A stretch of DNA of 64,000 bases from Caulobacter henricii (GCF_001414055.1 NZ_CP013002.1:2542001-2606000), one strand, 5' to 3'. Numbered from the stretch's first letter, positions 12,243 through 22,754 are shown. The notes: generated from the sequence alone by a model not told the origin. Made by a program: numbers and translations.

Positions 12243-12643
12243 TAGCGTGCTTCCCCCAGAAGAGTTTGCAGTCCCGCAATCTGGGTCAGCCAGGCGTCGT
12301 GGTCCTCGCCCTCCTGCCAGGTCTCATCGAGTTCGGAAGCCGGAGCCACCACCCGCGCCAGGGCCCGACGGGCCAGATTGGCAGCACCTTCAGGGGGCCG
12401 GCCCAGCCTGGCCTTCAGATCAGCATGGTTGTCCGGGAGCACCGAGCCCGCGCTGACACAGGAGGCAACGACCGCCGCGGCGGCCACAGCCAGTTCGGCC
12501 TCGGCTTCCTCAAGATAGCCACTGACCCCAGCCGCATGTTCCAGCAGGGTCATGACCACACGCCACTCCGGCGCTTCAGTCAGGTCGTCAATGAAGTCGG
12601 CGGCCTCTTCATTGTCGAACGGTCCGGGAGCCCAGGCGGTCAT
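12242..12643 (-). CDS. DUF4259 domain protein
   Basis: 133 residues. The start [21 protein letters not shown] matches the W-x-x-G-x-F-D-N-D/E-x-A opening of DUF4259 proteins, which are small, acidic and functionally uncharacterised. No signal peptide or membrane segment is seen. The start codon lies inside the stop of the ligase-like gene (ATGA) and its stop overlaps the RidA start. It is thus embedded in the methionine operon and probably made with its neighbours. Confidence 0.8.
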   Translation of the reverse strand: MTAWAPGPFDNEEAADFIDDLTEAPEWRVVMTLLEHAAGVSGYLEEAEAELAVAAAAVVASCVSAGSVLPDNHADLKARLGRPPEGAANLARRALARVVAPASELDETWQEGEDHDAWLTQIAGLQTLLGEAR

Positions 12644-13632
12644 GCGCGAGCGGCCTTTCGGGCAACGGCCAGGGCGATCTGGCCCCGAAGGAAGTCCTCA
12701 AACCCGATACCCTGGGCCTTCAGGGACTTGGGGTAGAGGGACGAGGCGGTCATGCCCGGCAGGGTATTGGTCTCGAGATAGATCGGGCCGTTTGCCGTGA
12801 CGATGAAGTCTGTCCGCGAATAGCCGCTGCAGCCCAGGGCCTGGTGCGCCTTCAGCGCCTGGTCCTGCAGCAGGGCATTGACCTCCGGAGCGAAGGTGGC
12901 CGGGCAGATCTCTTCGGTGTCCTTGGCGAGGTACTTGCTCGCATAGTCGAACTTGCCTTCGGCGGGGCGGATCTCGACCGGCGGCAAGGCGATGACCTGT
13001 CCGTCCCGTTCGAGTACGCCACAGGTCGATTCCAGGCCTGAAACGAACGGCTCGACCAGATAGGCCTCGCGCGCAGCAGCCTCTGCCAGGGCTTTCAGAT
13101 CGTCCGGCGTGTCGACAAAGATAAGGCCGTAACTCGAGCCGTCGGCGGCCGGCTTGCCGATCAACCGGCCATATTGGGCGAGGGCTGCAGGGGCGTCCTC
13201 AAGGCTGATGGTCCCGGGCGCATTGACGCCGACCGCCGCCACGATGCCCTTGGCCACGACCTTGTCGAATGCCTTGCGGCTGGCTTCGGAGCCCGAACCG
13301 GTGAAGGCGACGCCGCGCACTTCGCAAAGGGCCGCCAGTTCGCCGTTCTCGGCCGCGCCGCCATGCAATGAAAGCAGCAGCACCCGTTCCTCGCGTTCGG
13401 CCATGTCGAGCGCCAACTCGATCCCGCCGATCGCTGGGCCTTCCGTCGGCAAGTCGATCTCGAACGGACGCTGATGACCCAGCAGCACATCGCGGCTGGC
13501 CGCATGGACCTGACCGTTCGGGGCCCAGAACCACAGCTCGGCCTCGGGCAGTGTCCGGGCCAGGGCCTGGGCGCTGGCGACCGCGACAAGGCGCTCGCGG
13601 TTCTCGCCGCCAAACAGGATGGTGGTGCGCAT
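12640..13632 (-). CDS. D-alanine--D-alanine ligase-like ATP-grasp enzyme
   Basis: 330 residues with the Ddl layout. These are an N-terminal LFGGENRER loop (canonical GG-x-SAERE), LHGGAAENG, the ATP-grasp lysine and lid ([13 protein letters not shown]), FDYASKY, and the Mg/substrate strand YSRTDF...ETNTLPGMT. The ATP-grasp residues look intact. The N-terminal substrate loop is diverged, so the true substrates may not be two D-alanines. It lies far from any mur/fts cluster, in a methionine operon, 12 bases after the MetH homocysteine half and overlapping the DUF4259 start by 4 bases. A second Ddl for peptidoglycan is a possible alternative. Confidence 0.85.
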   Translation of the reverse strand: MRTTILFGGENRERLVAVASAQALARTLPEAELWFWAPNGQVHAASRDVLLGHQRPFEIDLPTEGPAIGGIELALDMAEREERVLLLSLHGGAAENGELAALCEVRGVAFTGSGSEASRKAFDKVVAKGIVAAVGVNAPGTISLEDAPAALAQYGRLIGKPAADGSSYGLIFVDTPDDLKALAEAAAREAYLVEPFVSGLESTCGVLERDGQVIALPPVEIRPAEGKFDYASKYLAKDTEEICPATFAPEVNALLQDQALKAHQALGCSGYSRTDFIVTANGPIYLETNTLPGMTASSLYPKSLKAQGIGFEDFLRGQIALAVARKAARA

Positions 13633-13644
13633 CGTCGTCGAATC

Positions 13645-14721
13645 TCAGGCCAGTTCGAAGGGTTCGAGGCCCGCCAGCCGCATGGCCTTCGGGCGTTCGG
13701 GGATCGCACGAGGGGTTACACCGGCGACCGCTTCGGCGACATGGCAAATATGGTCCGGCGTCGTGCCGCAACAGCCGCCGAGAATGTTGACCAGGCCGTC
13801 GGACGCCCATTGGTGCAGGGCATGGCCGGTCTGGTGCGGGTCCTCGTCATACTCACCCATGGCATTGGGCAGGCCGGCATTGGGATAGGCCGCCACCAGG
13901 GTATCGGCGATACGGGCCATCTCGGCGATGTGCGGCCGCATCAGGTCGGCCCCGAGGGCGCAGTTGAAGCCCACGGCGAACGGCTTGCAGTGCTTGACCG
14001 AGTTCCAGAAAGCCTCGGCCGTCTGACCCGACAGGGTCCGGCCGGAACGGTCGGTGATGGTGCCGCTGATCCAGATCGGCAGCTCTTCATGGCCCTCGTC
14101 GCGCAGATCCAGGATCGCCTTGATCGCAGCCTTGCAGTTCAGGGTGTCGGTGATGGTCTCGATCAGGAACAGATCGACCCCGCCCTCGTACAGAGCCGAG
14201 ACCTGCTGGCGATAGGCGTCATAGACCTGGTCGAAGGTCACCTTGCGGGCCCCGGGATCGTTCACATCCGACGACATCGACAGCATCACGTTCAGCGGCC
14301 CGATCGAGCCGGCGATGAACTTGGGGCGGTCGGGGGTCCTGGCGTTCCAACGGTCGGCCACCGAGCGGCCGATCTTCGCCCCTTCAAGATTGATGTCCCA
14401 GACATCCTGCTCGGACAGGCGATAGTCGGCCTGGGCGATCGTCGTGCCCGAGAAGGTGTTGGTCTCGGAGATGTCGGCCCCGGCCGAGAAGTAGGCATCA
14501 TGCAGTTCGGCCACGAGGTCCGGCCGCGTCAGGCAGAGGACATCATTATTGCCCTTCATCTGCCCGTTATAGTCGGCGAAGCGCTTGGCGCGGTAGTCGG
14601 CCTCGGACAGCTTCTTCTTCTGGAACATCACGCCCCAGGAGCCGTCGAGGATAAGCACCCGCGCCTTGGCCGCGGCCTTGAGGGCGGCGATCCGGCCCGC
14701 TCGCGTCGTGAGGTCGGTCAT
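13645..14721 (-). CDS. metH: Methionine synthase, homocysteine-binding half (split MetH)
   Basis: 358 residues covering only the homocysteine S-methyltransferase barrel. The three zinc-binding cysteines are visible: Cys254 in [10 protein letters not shown] and Cys317-Cys318 in [12 protein letters not shown]. The protein activates homocysteine for transfer of the methyl group from cobalamin bound to the partner encoded at 9013-11697. Caulobacter also has MetH as two proteins. The start overlaps the stop of the metallo-beta-lactamase gene by 4 bases (ATGA). Confidence 0.94.
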   Translation of the reverse strand: MTDLTTRAGRIAALKAAAKARVLILDGSWGVMFQKKKLSEADYRAKRFADYNGQMKGNNDVLCLTRPDLVAELHDAYFSAGADISETNTFSGTTIAQADYRLSEQDVWDINLEGAKIGRSVADRWNARTPDRPKFIAGSIGPLNVMLSMSSDVNDPGARKVTFDQVYDAYRQQVSALYEGGVDLFLIETITDTLNCKAAIKAILDLRDEGHEELPIWISGTITDRSGRTLSGQTAEAFWNSVKHCKPFAVGFNCALGADLMRPHIAEMARIADTLVAAYPNAGLPNAMGEYDEDPHQTGHALHQWASDGLVNILGGCCGTTPDHICHVAEAVAGVTPRAIPERPKAMRLAGLEPFELA

Positions 14722-15587
14722 TTGGCCGCTCCCTGCTGGCGTGCCAGCTCCTTGTTGAAGGCCGTTTCCGAGGCGGCGACAAAGCGGCCCAGTTCCGTCG
14801 GATCGATGAAGGCGTTGTTGTCGCCGCGCAGCACCTTCTGGCGCTTGGCCGCCAGATCGGCCTGCTCGGGATGGACGGGCAGGAAGACGTCGGCCGGCAG
14901 GACCTTCAGCTTGGCGAAGGTCGCGCGATAGTCCGAAACGATCCGGGGATGGGTCTTGTTGCCGACCAGGGCGTTACCGGCCACGGAGACCGAATTGAAC
15001 AGCACCACATTCAGCGGTCGACCGCGCTCGACCACCGGCAGGGTCCAGGCGACCCCGCCGATCGTGTGACCAGGCGTCAGGCGCGCCGTCAGGATGGTTT
15101 CGCCCAGCTTGATCTTCTGGCCCTCACTGACCGTCCGATCGACCTTGACGGCCGGGAACGGCGTCAAACCGTTCTCGTTGTCGCCAAAGTGACGCCCCTT
15201 CTCCAGGGCCGGCTTGTCGAGCGTACCGGCATAGAGCTTGGCCCCGGTGTCAGCCTTCATCTGGGCAAGGCCGCCCGCATGGTCGTAGTGCGCATGGCTG
15301 TTGATCAGGATCTTCACGTCCGCCAGCTTGAAGCCCAGGGCGGTGATGTTGCGCTGGACCAGTCTGGCCCCTTCAGCCGACATGCCGGCGTCCAGCAGGA
15401 TATGGCCTTCCGACGACGTGATAAGGTAGGAGGAGAGCCCCTCAGACCCCACATAGTAGATGTTCCCGACGACGCGGTAAGGCTTGGCCGGGGTGGACCA
15501 GGCGGCCGGCGGCCAGTCGTCAGCCCGCGCGACATTGCCGCCCGCGAGCGTCAGGACGCCGCAAAGCAGGGCCATCAGAATCTTCAT
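14718..15587 (-). CDS. Subclass B3 metallo-beta-lactamase
   Basis: 289 residues with a signal peptide (MKILMALLCGVLTLAGGNVARA), so periplasmic. The zinc ligands of subclass B3 are present: His98, His100, Asp102 and His103 in SHAHYDHAGG, His174 in TPGHTIGG and His239 in FLPVHPEQADL. NSVSVAGN matches the B3 Ser221 region. Caulobacter has a B3 enzyme of this kind (CAU-1/Mbl1b), so beta-lactam hydrolysis is likely. Co-transcription with metF and metH, overlapping both by ATGA, raises the possibility of a native lactone or thiolactone substrate; that part is inference. Confidence 0.9.
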   Translation of the reverse strand: MKILMALLCGVLTLAGGNVARADDWPPAAWSTPAKPYRVVGNIYYVGSEGLSSYLITSSEGHILLDAGMSAEGARLVQRNITALGFKLADVKILINSHAHYDHAGGLAQMKADTGAKLYAGTLDKPALEKGRHFGDNENGLTPFPAVKVDRTVSEGQKIKLGETILTARLTPGHTIGGVAWTLPVVERGRPLNVVLFNSVSVAGNALVGNKTHPRIVSDYRATFAKLKVLPADVFLPVHPEQADLAAKRQKVLRGDNNAFIDPTELGRFVAASETAFNKELARQQGAAK

Positions 15588-16543
15588 GCCGCAACCTCTG
15601 AACCGGCGGTTTCGCGCTCGCGCACACCCAGCACCCGGCAGATCGCATAGACCAGGTCAGCGCGATTGAGGGTGTAGAAATGGAAATCCTCGAACCCCTG
15701 TTCCTGCAGCTTGGCGCACATCTCGGCTGCCACGGAACAGGCGATCAGCCGGCGGGTGTCGGCGTCATTGTCCAGCCCTTCAAACAGATTGGCCAGCCAG
15801 GTGGGCACCGCCGTCTGGCAGGCTACGGACATCTTCTTCAGGCCATTGAAATTGGTCACCGGCATGATCCCCGGCAGGATCGGGATGGTGATACCGGCAG
15901 CCCGGACCTGATCGACGAAGCGCAGGAAGGCGTCGATGTCGAAGAAGAACTGGCTGATGGCCAGGGTCGCACCGGCATCGACCTTGGCCTTCAAGACCTC
16001 GATATCGTGCTGGATCGACGGGCTCTCAGGATGCTTCTCGGGATAGACCCCGACCAGCACCTCGAAGGGTGCAATGCCGCGAACCGCCTGGGTCAACTCC
16101 GTGGCATTGGCGTAGCCGTCGGCACGCGGCACATAGACCCCGCCGATGCCGCCTTCGGTCGGCGGCGGATCGCCCCGCAGCGAGACGATATGGCGAACGC
16201 CCGTCTGCCAGTATTCCCGGATCACCTCGTCGACCTCATCGCGGCTGGCCCCGACGCAGGTCAGGTGAGCGGCGGGCTTGAGGTGGGTTTCGTCGAGGAT
16301 GCGCTTGACCGTGCGATGGGTCCGCTCCCGCGTGGAGCCTCCTGCTCCGTAGGTCACCGACACGAAGGCCGGGTCCAGCGGGGCCAGGCGGGTGATCGCC
16401 TGCCAGAGGCTCTCTTCCATCGCCGGGGTCTTGGGCGGAAAGAACTCGAACGACACGCGCGGACGGCCGCCGGCCTGGCTCTGGCCACGCTCGCCGGCCC
16501 GGGCAACCGGACCGATGACGCGACGGGCGGGAGGAAGGGTCAT
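15584..16543 (-). CDS. metF: 5,10-methylenetetrahydrofolate reductase
   Basis: 319 residues of MetF type: VSFEFFPPKTPAMEESLW at the N-terminus, FVSVTYGAGGSTRERTH, HLTCVGASRDEVDEV, SLRGDPPP, the ATLAISQFFFDIDAFLRFVD flavin region, and ILPGIMPVTNF. It reduces methylene-THF to methyl-THF, the methyl donor for the MetH pair encoded downstream. About 20 extra residues precede the conserved start. It overlaps both neighbours by ATGA, placing it firmly in the operon. Confidence 0.96.
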   Translation of the reverse strand: MTLPPARRVIGPVARAGERGQSQAGGRPRVSFEFFPPKTPAMEESLWQAITRLAPLDPAFVSVTYGAGGSTRERTHRTVKRILDETHLKPAAHLTCVGASRDEVDEVIREYWQTGVRHIVSLRGDPPPTEGGIGGVYVPRADGYANATELTQAVRGIAPFEVLVGVYPEKHPESPSIQHDIEVLKAKVDAGATLAISQFFFDIDAFLRFVDQVRAAGITIPILPGIMPVTNFNGLKKMSVACQTAVPTWLANLFEGLDNDADTRRLIACSVAAEMCAKLQEQGFEDFHFYTLNRADLVYAICRVLGVRERETAGSEVAA

Positions 16544-17517
16544 GCAGCGCTCCTTTGCGCAGAAGCGGCGGTCGAACGACGGGCCGTCCAGATCTTGACG
16601 GTCAGGCCCTCCGCCGTGGCCGGCGGCAAGGCGATATTGCTTTCGAGGCTCAGGCCCGCAGCCTCCAGCCAGGGGATCATCTCGGCGTCCTCAAAGCCCA
16701 GGCGGCGATGCTGGTGCGCCTCGCGCAGGAATTCATGATCGTGGGGCGCAAAGTCGGCGATCAGCAGCAGGCCGCCATGGGCCACCAGCCGAGCGGCCTC
16801 CGCCACGGCGGCGGCCGGGTCGCCCAGATAGTGCAGCACCTGATGGACGGTGACGAGATCGGCACAACCACCCGGCAGGCCGGTAGCGAAGATGTCGCCG
16901 TGGCGCAGTTCGCATTGCGCCAAGCCGGCCTTGGCCACCTCGTCGCGCGCGATGTTCAGCATCTGCTGCGAAAGATCGAGGCCAAGGGCCGCCCCGGCCC
17001 GCTGGCCCAGCAGGGTCAGCATCCGGCCAGCGCCGGCCCCCAGGTCGACCAGTTCATCGAATGGCCCCTCCCCGGTCGCCCGCAGGATGGCCGCCTCGAC
17101 CTCGGCCTCGTCGACATAGAGCGAGCGGATCTCGTTCCAGCGGGCCGCATTGCGCGCGAAATAGGCCTGGGCCCCGGTCGAACGCTCGGCGCGCACCTGG
17201 GCCAGCTTTTCGGCGTCGGCATGGACAGCCGGATCGGCGGCATCGATCAGGTCCAGGGCCTGGCCAATCAGGGCCCGGCCGGGGGACTTGCCAGCCAGGC
17301 GATAGAACACCCAGGCCCCATCGGGAAAGCGCTCAACCAGCCCGGCCTCGGCCAGCAGCTTGAGATGGCGGGAGACACGGGGCTGGCTCTGGTCCAGAAT
17401 CTGGCATAGCTCGAGAACCGAAAGCTCTTCGCTGGCCAGCAGGGCGAGCAGACGCAGGCGGGTCGATTCCCCCGCCGCCCGCAACACCTCGACAACCTGC
17501 TCAGCCGATAGCTTCAT
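16540..17517 (-). CDS. ArsR-type regulator fused to SAM-dependent methyltransferase domain (SahR-like)
   Basis: 325 residues. Residues 1-85 are an ArsR winged helix (STRLRLLALLASEELSVLEL, then QPRVSRHLKLLAEAGLVERF). Residues about 145-260 are a class I methyltransferase fold with the SAM loop VDLGAGAGRML and later LVTVHQVLHYLGDP. ArsR-methyltransferase fusions next to met genes fit SahR, a repressor of the SAM/methionine cycle that senses S-adenosylhomocysteine. First gene of the metF-metH operon, with a 24-bp palindrome ending 3 bases from its start codon, so autoregulation is expected. Confidence 0.88.
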   Translation of the reverse strand: MKLSAEQVVEVLRAAGESTRLRLLALLASEELSVLELCQILDQSQPRVSRHLKLLAEAGLVERFPDGAWVFYRLAGKSPGRALIGQALDLIDAADPAVHADAEKLAQVRAERSTGAQAYFARNAARWNEIRSLYVDEAEVEAAILRATGEGPFDELVDLGAGAGRMLTLLGQRAGAALGLDLSQQMLNIARDEVAKAGLAQCELRHGDIFATGLPGGCADLVTVHQVLHYLGDPAAAVAEAARLVAHGGLLLIADFAPHDHEFLREAHQHRRLGFEDAEMIPWLEAAGLSLESNIALPPATAEGLTVKIWTARRSTAASAQRSAA

Positions 17518-17519
17518 GG

Positions 17520-17543
17520 GGACATAAAGATATCTTTATGTCC
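17520..17543. promoter_or_regulatory. Perfect 24-bp palindromic operator of the methionine operon
   Basis: GGACATAAAGAT is followed immediately by its exact reverse complement. The AT-rich core (CATAAAGATATCTTTATG) stands out in GC-rich surroundings and is typical of ArsR-family operators. It ends 3 bases before the start of the ArsR-methyltransferase gene and would overlap its promoter or leader. Confidence 0.8.
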
Positions 17544-17560
17544 GATTTGGCAAGCTGATT

Positions 17561-17935
17561 TTATGCCTCAGGAGTGGCGCTGGCGGGCTCCCAGAGCTCG
17601 ATCTTGACCCCGGCCGGGTCCAGAATCCAGGCAAAACGCCCCATCTCCTCGTCCTGCCGACCGGTGGGCTCCACCCCCGCGGCCGCCGCCCTGGCCAGCA
17701 AGCCGTCCAGGTCATCGACGATAAGGTTGATCATGAAGCCCGCCTGCGACGGTTCAAAATACTGGGTGTCAGCCGCGAACGGCGACCAGTTGGTTGCGCC
17801 GACCTTCGGATGATCGAATACCACCCCGCCCCAGTCATGGACCTCGAAGCCCAGCACCCGCGCATACCAGTCGCGCACCGCGACCGGATCGGCCGCCTTG
17901 AAGAATATCCCGCCCAGACCCAGCACCTTGGCCAT
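17561..17935 (-). CDS. Glyoxalase/bleomycin-resistance (VOC) family protein
   Basis: 124 residues, one vicinal-oxygen-chelate module pair: GLGGIFFKAADPVAVRDWYARVLGFEV, the middle MINLIVDDLDGLLARAAAAGV, and the terminal metal Glu in GRFAWILDPAGVKIELWEP. Substrate unknown. The ATG at 17935 lies two bases after the HxlR stop (TGATCATG), so the two are coupled. A TTG at 17941 is a poorer start. Confidence 0.85.
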   Translation of the reverse strand: MAKVLGLGGIFFKAADPVAVRDWYARVLGFEVHDWGGVVFDHPKVGATNWSPFAADTQYFEPSQAGFMINLIVDDLDGLLARAAAAGVEPTGRQDEEMGRFAWILDPAGVKIELWEPASATPEA

Positions 17936-17937
17936 GA

Positions 17938-18297
17938 TCAATCCCCCGTCGCCAGATCATCGGCCCAAGCCTGCGACCAAGTCATCAGCGGCGCAAGCGC
18001 CTCGATCAGGGCCGCTCCGCGCGGCGTCAGACGATAGCCGGCCTCGGCCGATACAATGTCGGCGGCCCGAAGTTCGGCCAGACGGGCATTCAATGTGCCC
18101 GGCGGCAGTTCCGCAGCCGCCTGCAGCGCGCGGAAGGTCAGGACCGCGCCCTCGCGCAGCTCCCAGACGATCCGCAGGGCCCCACGCCGGCCCACCAGAT
18201 CGAGCGCGGCCATGACCGCACGCCCCGTGGTCGAGCCGCGCACAGGCTTGCCCGGCAAGGGCGCTTCAATTTTTGTAGCAATCGGAGGCTCAGCCAT
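17938..18297 (-). CDS. HxlR-family transcriptional regulator
   Basis: 119 residues. It has a winged helix of HxlR type: LVGRRGALRIVWELREGAVLTFRALQAAAELPPGTLNARLAELRAADIV, then the wing AGYRLTPRGAALIEAL. It begins at ATG 18297, and the divergent gene starts at 18329. Repeats in this 32-base gap and just inside the start (18273-18316) are likely operators, so it probably controls both itself with the VOC gene and the divergent carboxymuconolactone-decarboxylase-like gene. HxlR proteins commonly sense electrophiles or oxidants. Confidence 0.85.
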   Translation of the reverse strand: MAEPPIATKIEAPLPGKPVRGSTTGRAVMAALDLVGRRGALRIVWELREGAVLTFRALQAAAELPPGTLNARLAELRAADIVSAEAGYRLTPRGAALIEALAPLMTWSQAWADDLATGD

Positions 18298-18316
18298 GAT
18301 ACAAAAATTGTAGCAA
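18273..18316. promoter_or_regulatory. Candidate HxlR operator repeats
   Basis: TTGTAGCAA occurs twice (18273-18281 and 18308-18316), 35 bp apart. The second copy overlaps the inverted repeat TACAA-AAA-TTGTA at 18300-18312. All lie within or beside the 32-base gap between the divergent HxlR and CMD-family genes. Confidence 0.5.
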
Positions 18317-18328
18317 AAGGAGATTGCC

Positions 18329-18875
18329 ATGTCCCCCCGAATTGCGCCGGCCACCTCGCCCTACCCCGCATCTGTCCAGAAGACGCTGGACCGCCTGAAG
18401 ACGCCGGGCGAACAGCCACTGTCACTGTTTCGAACCCTGGCCCGGGATGAGCGCCTGTTCTCGCGCTTCACCGGCGCGGGCCTGCTGGATCCGGGCCATC
18501 TGAGCCAGAGCGACCGCGAAATCGTCATTCACCGGATCTGCGCCCTCAATGGTGCGGCCTATGAATGGGGGGGTGCACGCGGCGATTTTCGCGCGCGCCG
18601 CCGGTCTGGACGCGACGCGGCTGGCGGCTACCGCCGCGCCGGGGATCGCCGACTGCTGGTCGCCGCACGAGGCGCTGCTGATCAGCTTCTGCGACGCCGT
18701 CAACGCCCGGGCCGATATCGACGATGACCTCTGGGCGCGCCTCGCCGAAGTCTTCGACGAGGCGGCGCGGATCGAACTGATGATGCTGGCCGGCTTCTAC
18801 CGGACGGTCAGCCTGCTGGTGAACGGCCTGCGCCTAGAACCCGAACCGTTCGCTGCACCGTTTCCCAAACCCTAG
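18329..18875 (+). pseudogene. Carboxymuconolactone decarboxylase/AhpD-family gene, frameshifted at a G7 tract
   Basis: The first frame (MSPRIAPATSPYPASVQKTL ... IVIHRICALNGAAYEWG) and the frame ending at 18875 (VHAAIFARAAGLDATRLAAT ... LISFCDAVNARADID) together make one CMD-family protein of about 181 residues. The frames meet at a run of seven G (18567-18573). Removing one G joins AYEWG directly to VHAAIF. AGGAG lies 7 bases before the ATG. It is either a real frameshift, a phase-variable tract, or a sequencing error in the homopolymer. It is divergent from the HxlR gene. Its stop overlaps the convergent dehydrogenase stop (CTAG, 18872-18875). Confidence 0.82.
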
Positions 18876-19828
18876 CTCCCAACCGGCGAAGCCAGGGGCT
18901 CACCGTTGAAATAGCAGCGCAGGTTTTCCAGCGTCAGCCCGACCATGGCCGGAATGCTGTCGAGCGTCGCACCGGCCAGATGCGGCGTCAGAACCGTATG
19001 GGGGACCCCGACCCAGCGGTCCGCCGGTGTCGGTTCCTGCTCGAAGACATCCAGCGCCGCCATGCCGAGCCGTCCATCCTTCAGGGCTGCGATCAGGGCG
19101 TCTTCGTCGACGAGCGATCCACGCGCCACATTGACCAGCAGGCCCTGAGGGCCAAGGGCTTCGATCACCGCCTGATTTATCATGTGTCGATTGGTGTCAT
19201 CGGGCCGGGCACAAACCATCAGGACATCGCTGTCGCGCGCCAGGGCCAAGAGGCTTTCAGCGCGCGGCCGGTCGGTTTCCTTGGGACGCGGAGCCCACCA
19301 GGCGACCTTCATCTCGAAGGCCTCGACCCGGCGCGCCACCGCCTCACCAATATGGCCCAGGCCGACGATACCCACCTTGCGCCCGCGCAGGCCGTGACGG
19401 GGGGCCATCCGTTCGGCATGGGTCCATCGCCCGGCCCGCAGGCGGTTCTCGCCCTCGACGATGCCGCGCCAGGCCGCCAGCATCAGACCCACGGCATGAT
19501 CGGCGACGTCACCCGCGTTCAGGCCGGTAGAGTGGGTCACCGAAATGCCGCGGCCCTTGCACCAGGGCACGTCGACGCCGTCATAGCCGACACTGACACA
19601 GGCGATCAGGCCCAGTTGTGGCATCTCAGAGAGCAGATCCTTGCCCAGGGCCGTCTCGCCGGCATGGACGATGGCCCGCACGGACTGCCCTGGCCCCTGC
19701 AGAAAGACCAGCGGATCGGGAAACTCCCAGAACCGATGAACCGTATAGCTCCCCTCCAGCAAGGGCTGAAGCGGCAGGAGCATCTCATGAGAGATCAGGA
19801 TGTGCGGCTTGTCGGCGGTCTGCGGCAT
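18872..19828 (-). CDS. D-2-hydroxyacid dehydrogenase
   Basis: 318 residues, NAD(P)-dependent. The Rossmann glycine motif is GIVGLGHIGEAVA; the catalytic trio is Arg (NVARGSLVDEDAL), Glu (LDVFEQEPTP) and His (LTPHLAG). The sequence is closest in feel to glyoxylate/hydroxypyruvate reductases (2-hydroxyacid to 2-oxoacid). The ATG at 19828 has GGAGG 6 bases upstream; the open frame to 19933 is rejected. The TTAACCAT octamer at 19943-19950 (minus strand) lies 115 bases upstream. Confidence 0.93.
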   Translation of the reverse strand: MPQTADKPHILISHEMLLPLQPLLEGSYTVHRFWEFPDPLVFLQGPGQSVRAIVHAGETALGKDLLSEMPQLGLIACVSVGYDGVDVPWCKGRGISVTHSTGLNAGDVADHAVGLMLAAWRGIVEGENRLRAGRWTHAERMAPRHGLRGRKVGIVGLGHIGEAVARRVEAFEMKVAWWAPRPKETDRPRAESLLALARDSDVLMVCARPDDTNRHMINQAVIEALGPQGLLVNVARGSLVDEDALIAALKDGRLGMAALDVFEQEPTPADRWVGVPHTVLTPHLAGATLDSIPAMVGLTLENLRCYFNGEPLASPVGS

Positions 19829-20098
19829 GGGGGTCCTCCATCCCGGTCCGGTCCAGGCCATACGGCACCCGTCACCGGCGGGATTCTTCATCTCGTGCGA
19901 CAAGCTACCGCAGTTGCCGCGCCGCGCCAGCATCGACTACGCATGGTTAATCCTCGTAGTGGCCGCCGCGTGTTTTGACCGCCATCAATCCCGTTTTTCG
20001 CGGCGTGGCTAGAACGACGGAACCTGCACCGTTGCGCGTTGTTAGAGGCAAGGAAGCCGTTGCACCGCTTCAGGTGTCGATAGGCAAGGACGTACGTC

Positions 20099-20911
20099 AT
20101 GGACCTGCTCATGCACCAGATGACATCCAGCACGTTCGAACAGATCAGCAGGGTGGAAACCCCGCGGGCAGGCATTCGAGCTTCGGCCTCACAGGCCTAC
20201 GACCCGTCACAGCTCCTCATATCCCTGCACGTGCCCAAGACAGCCGGCACCAGCTTTTGCACCACCCTCAAGTCCTGGTTCGGAGACGACCGGCTGTACC
20301 TCCACTATCGGGACGCGGCGGACCCCGTGAGGCACGACGGCGCAGGCGCTCGTGCCTGCGTCCACGGCCATTTCAATCGGGTGCGCGGCATCGGGGCCCT
20401 TGCCTATTATCCGGAGGCCCGGCAGTTCATCACCTTCCTGCGGGACCCGTTTTCCCGGTTCGTCTCCCAATGGCGCTACCTGCATTTTCAGCGTCGGAGC
20501 GGAGTGCCCGTCCCCGCACTCGACGACAATCCCACCTTTGGCCAATGGTTCGACCGCAGGGCCAAGGCTGCCAATGAGGGCGAAGATCCGTTTTCATTCC
20601 TCGCCCAGTTGCCGTGGCAGGTCACCCCGGACAATGCCGACAGGGCCTTCGACCGTGGCTATATCGCTGTGGGGATTCTCGAGGCCTATGACGCCTCGGT
20701 GCGGGTCCTGGCCAAGGCTCTGGGCTTCCCGCCGCCGCAAGCGGTGATCCATGTCAATCGGGCCGACGACGCCCATCGCAGCGGCGATCCGACGGAGACC
20801 TATGGCGAATGGCAGGCGGCGCATCGCGACGCCTTTGCCCTCGAATATGCCGTCTACGAAGCCGGTCGACGCCATCTCCTGGCGGCCCTGCCGGCGGCGC
20901 TGAAGGCCTAA
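20099..20911 (+). CDS. Sulfotransferase family protein
   Basis: 270 residues. The PAPS-binding 5'-phosphosulfate loop is seen in LLISLHVPKTAGTSFCTTLK (K-T-A-G-T-S) and the 3'-phosphate site in FITFLRDPFSRFVSQWRYLHF. This fits the Sulfotransfer_2 type that modifies carbohydrates or small molecules. No signal peptide or membrane anchor is visible. AAGGA lies about 10 bases before the ATG. It stands alone, divergent from the hydroxyacid dehydrogenase across 270 bases, so context does not reveal the acceptor. Confidence 0.85.
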   Translation: MDLLMHQMTSSTFEQISRVETPRAGIRASASQAYDPSQLLISLHVPKTAGTSFCTTLKSWFGDDRLYLHYRDAADPVRHDGAGARACVHGHFNRVRGIGALAYYPEARQFITFLRDPFSRFVSQWRYLHFQRRSGVPVPALDDNPTFGQWFDRRAKAANEGEDPFSFLAQLPWQVTPDNADRAFDRGYIAVGILEAYDASVRVLAKALGFPPPQAVIHVNRADDAHRSGDPTETYGEWQAAHRDAFALEYAVYEAGRRHLLAALPAALKA

Positions 20912-20988
20912 ACCGAGCAGCCGCCTTATGATTGTGAACAAGAGACACAGCTGAATCTGTCTGCGTTTGGGGTTTCGCACCCAGGCAC

Positions 20989-21019
20989 AAAAACGGGGTG
21001 ACCCGTGAAGGCCACCCCG
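20989..21019 (-). terminator. Rho-independent terminator of ettA
   Basis: Read on the minus strand, a CGGGGTG / CACCCCG hairpin (20994-21000 pairing with 21013-21019) is followed directly by TTTTT (20989-20993). It lies about 70 bases after the ettA stop and is the clearest intrinsic terminator in the window. Confidence 0.8.
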
Positions 21020-21051
21020 CTTCATCTCAGCACCAAGGCCGTGCCTCCATT

Positions 21052-21078
21052 GCAACCTGACTGGAACCGTCAGGTTGC
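21052..21078 (-). terminator. Hairpin just 3' of ettA
   Basis: GCAACCTGAC pairs with GTCAGGTTGC (10 bp, 7-base loop) 8 bases beyond the ettA stop. There is no U-tract; it may stabilise the 3' end or act together with the terminator at 20989-21019. Confidence 0.45.
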
Positions 21079-21086
21079 CAAGGCCC

Positions 21087-22754
<1,668 letters not shown>

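Noticed and set aside
19936..19960. ACTACG/CGTAGT inverted repeat around a TTAACCAT octamer upstream of the hydroxyacid dehydrogenase
   Set aside because: Short arms with a 13-base spacer and a half-site only; kept as a note but too weak to call an operator.
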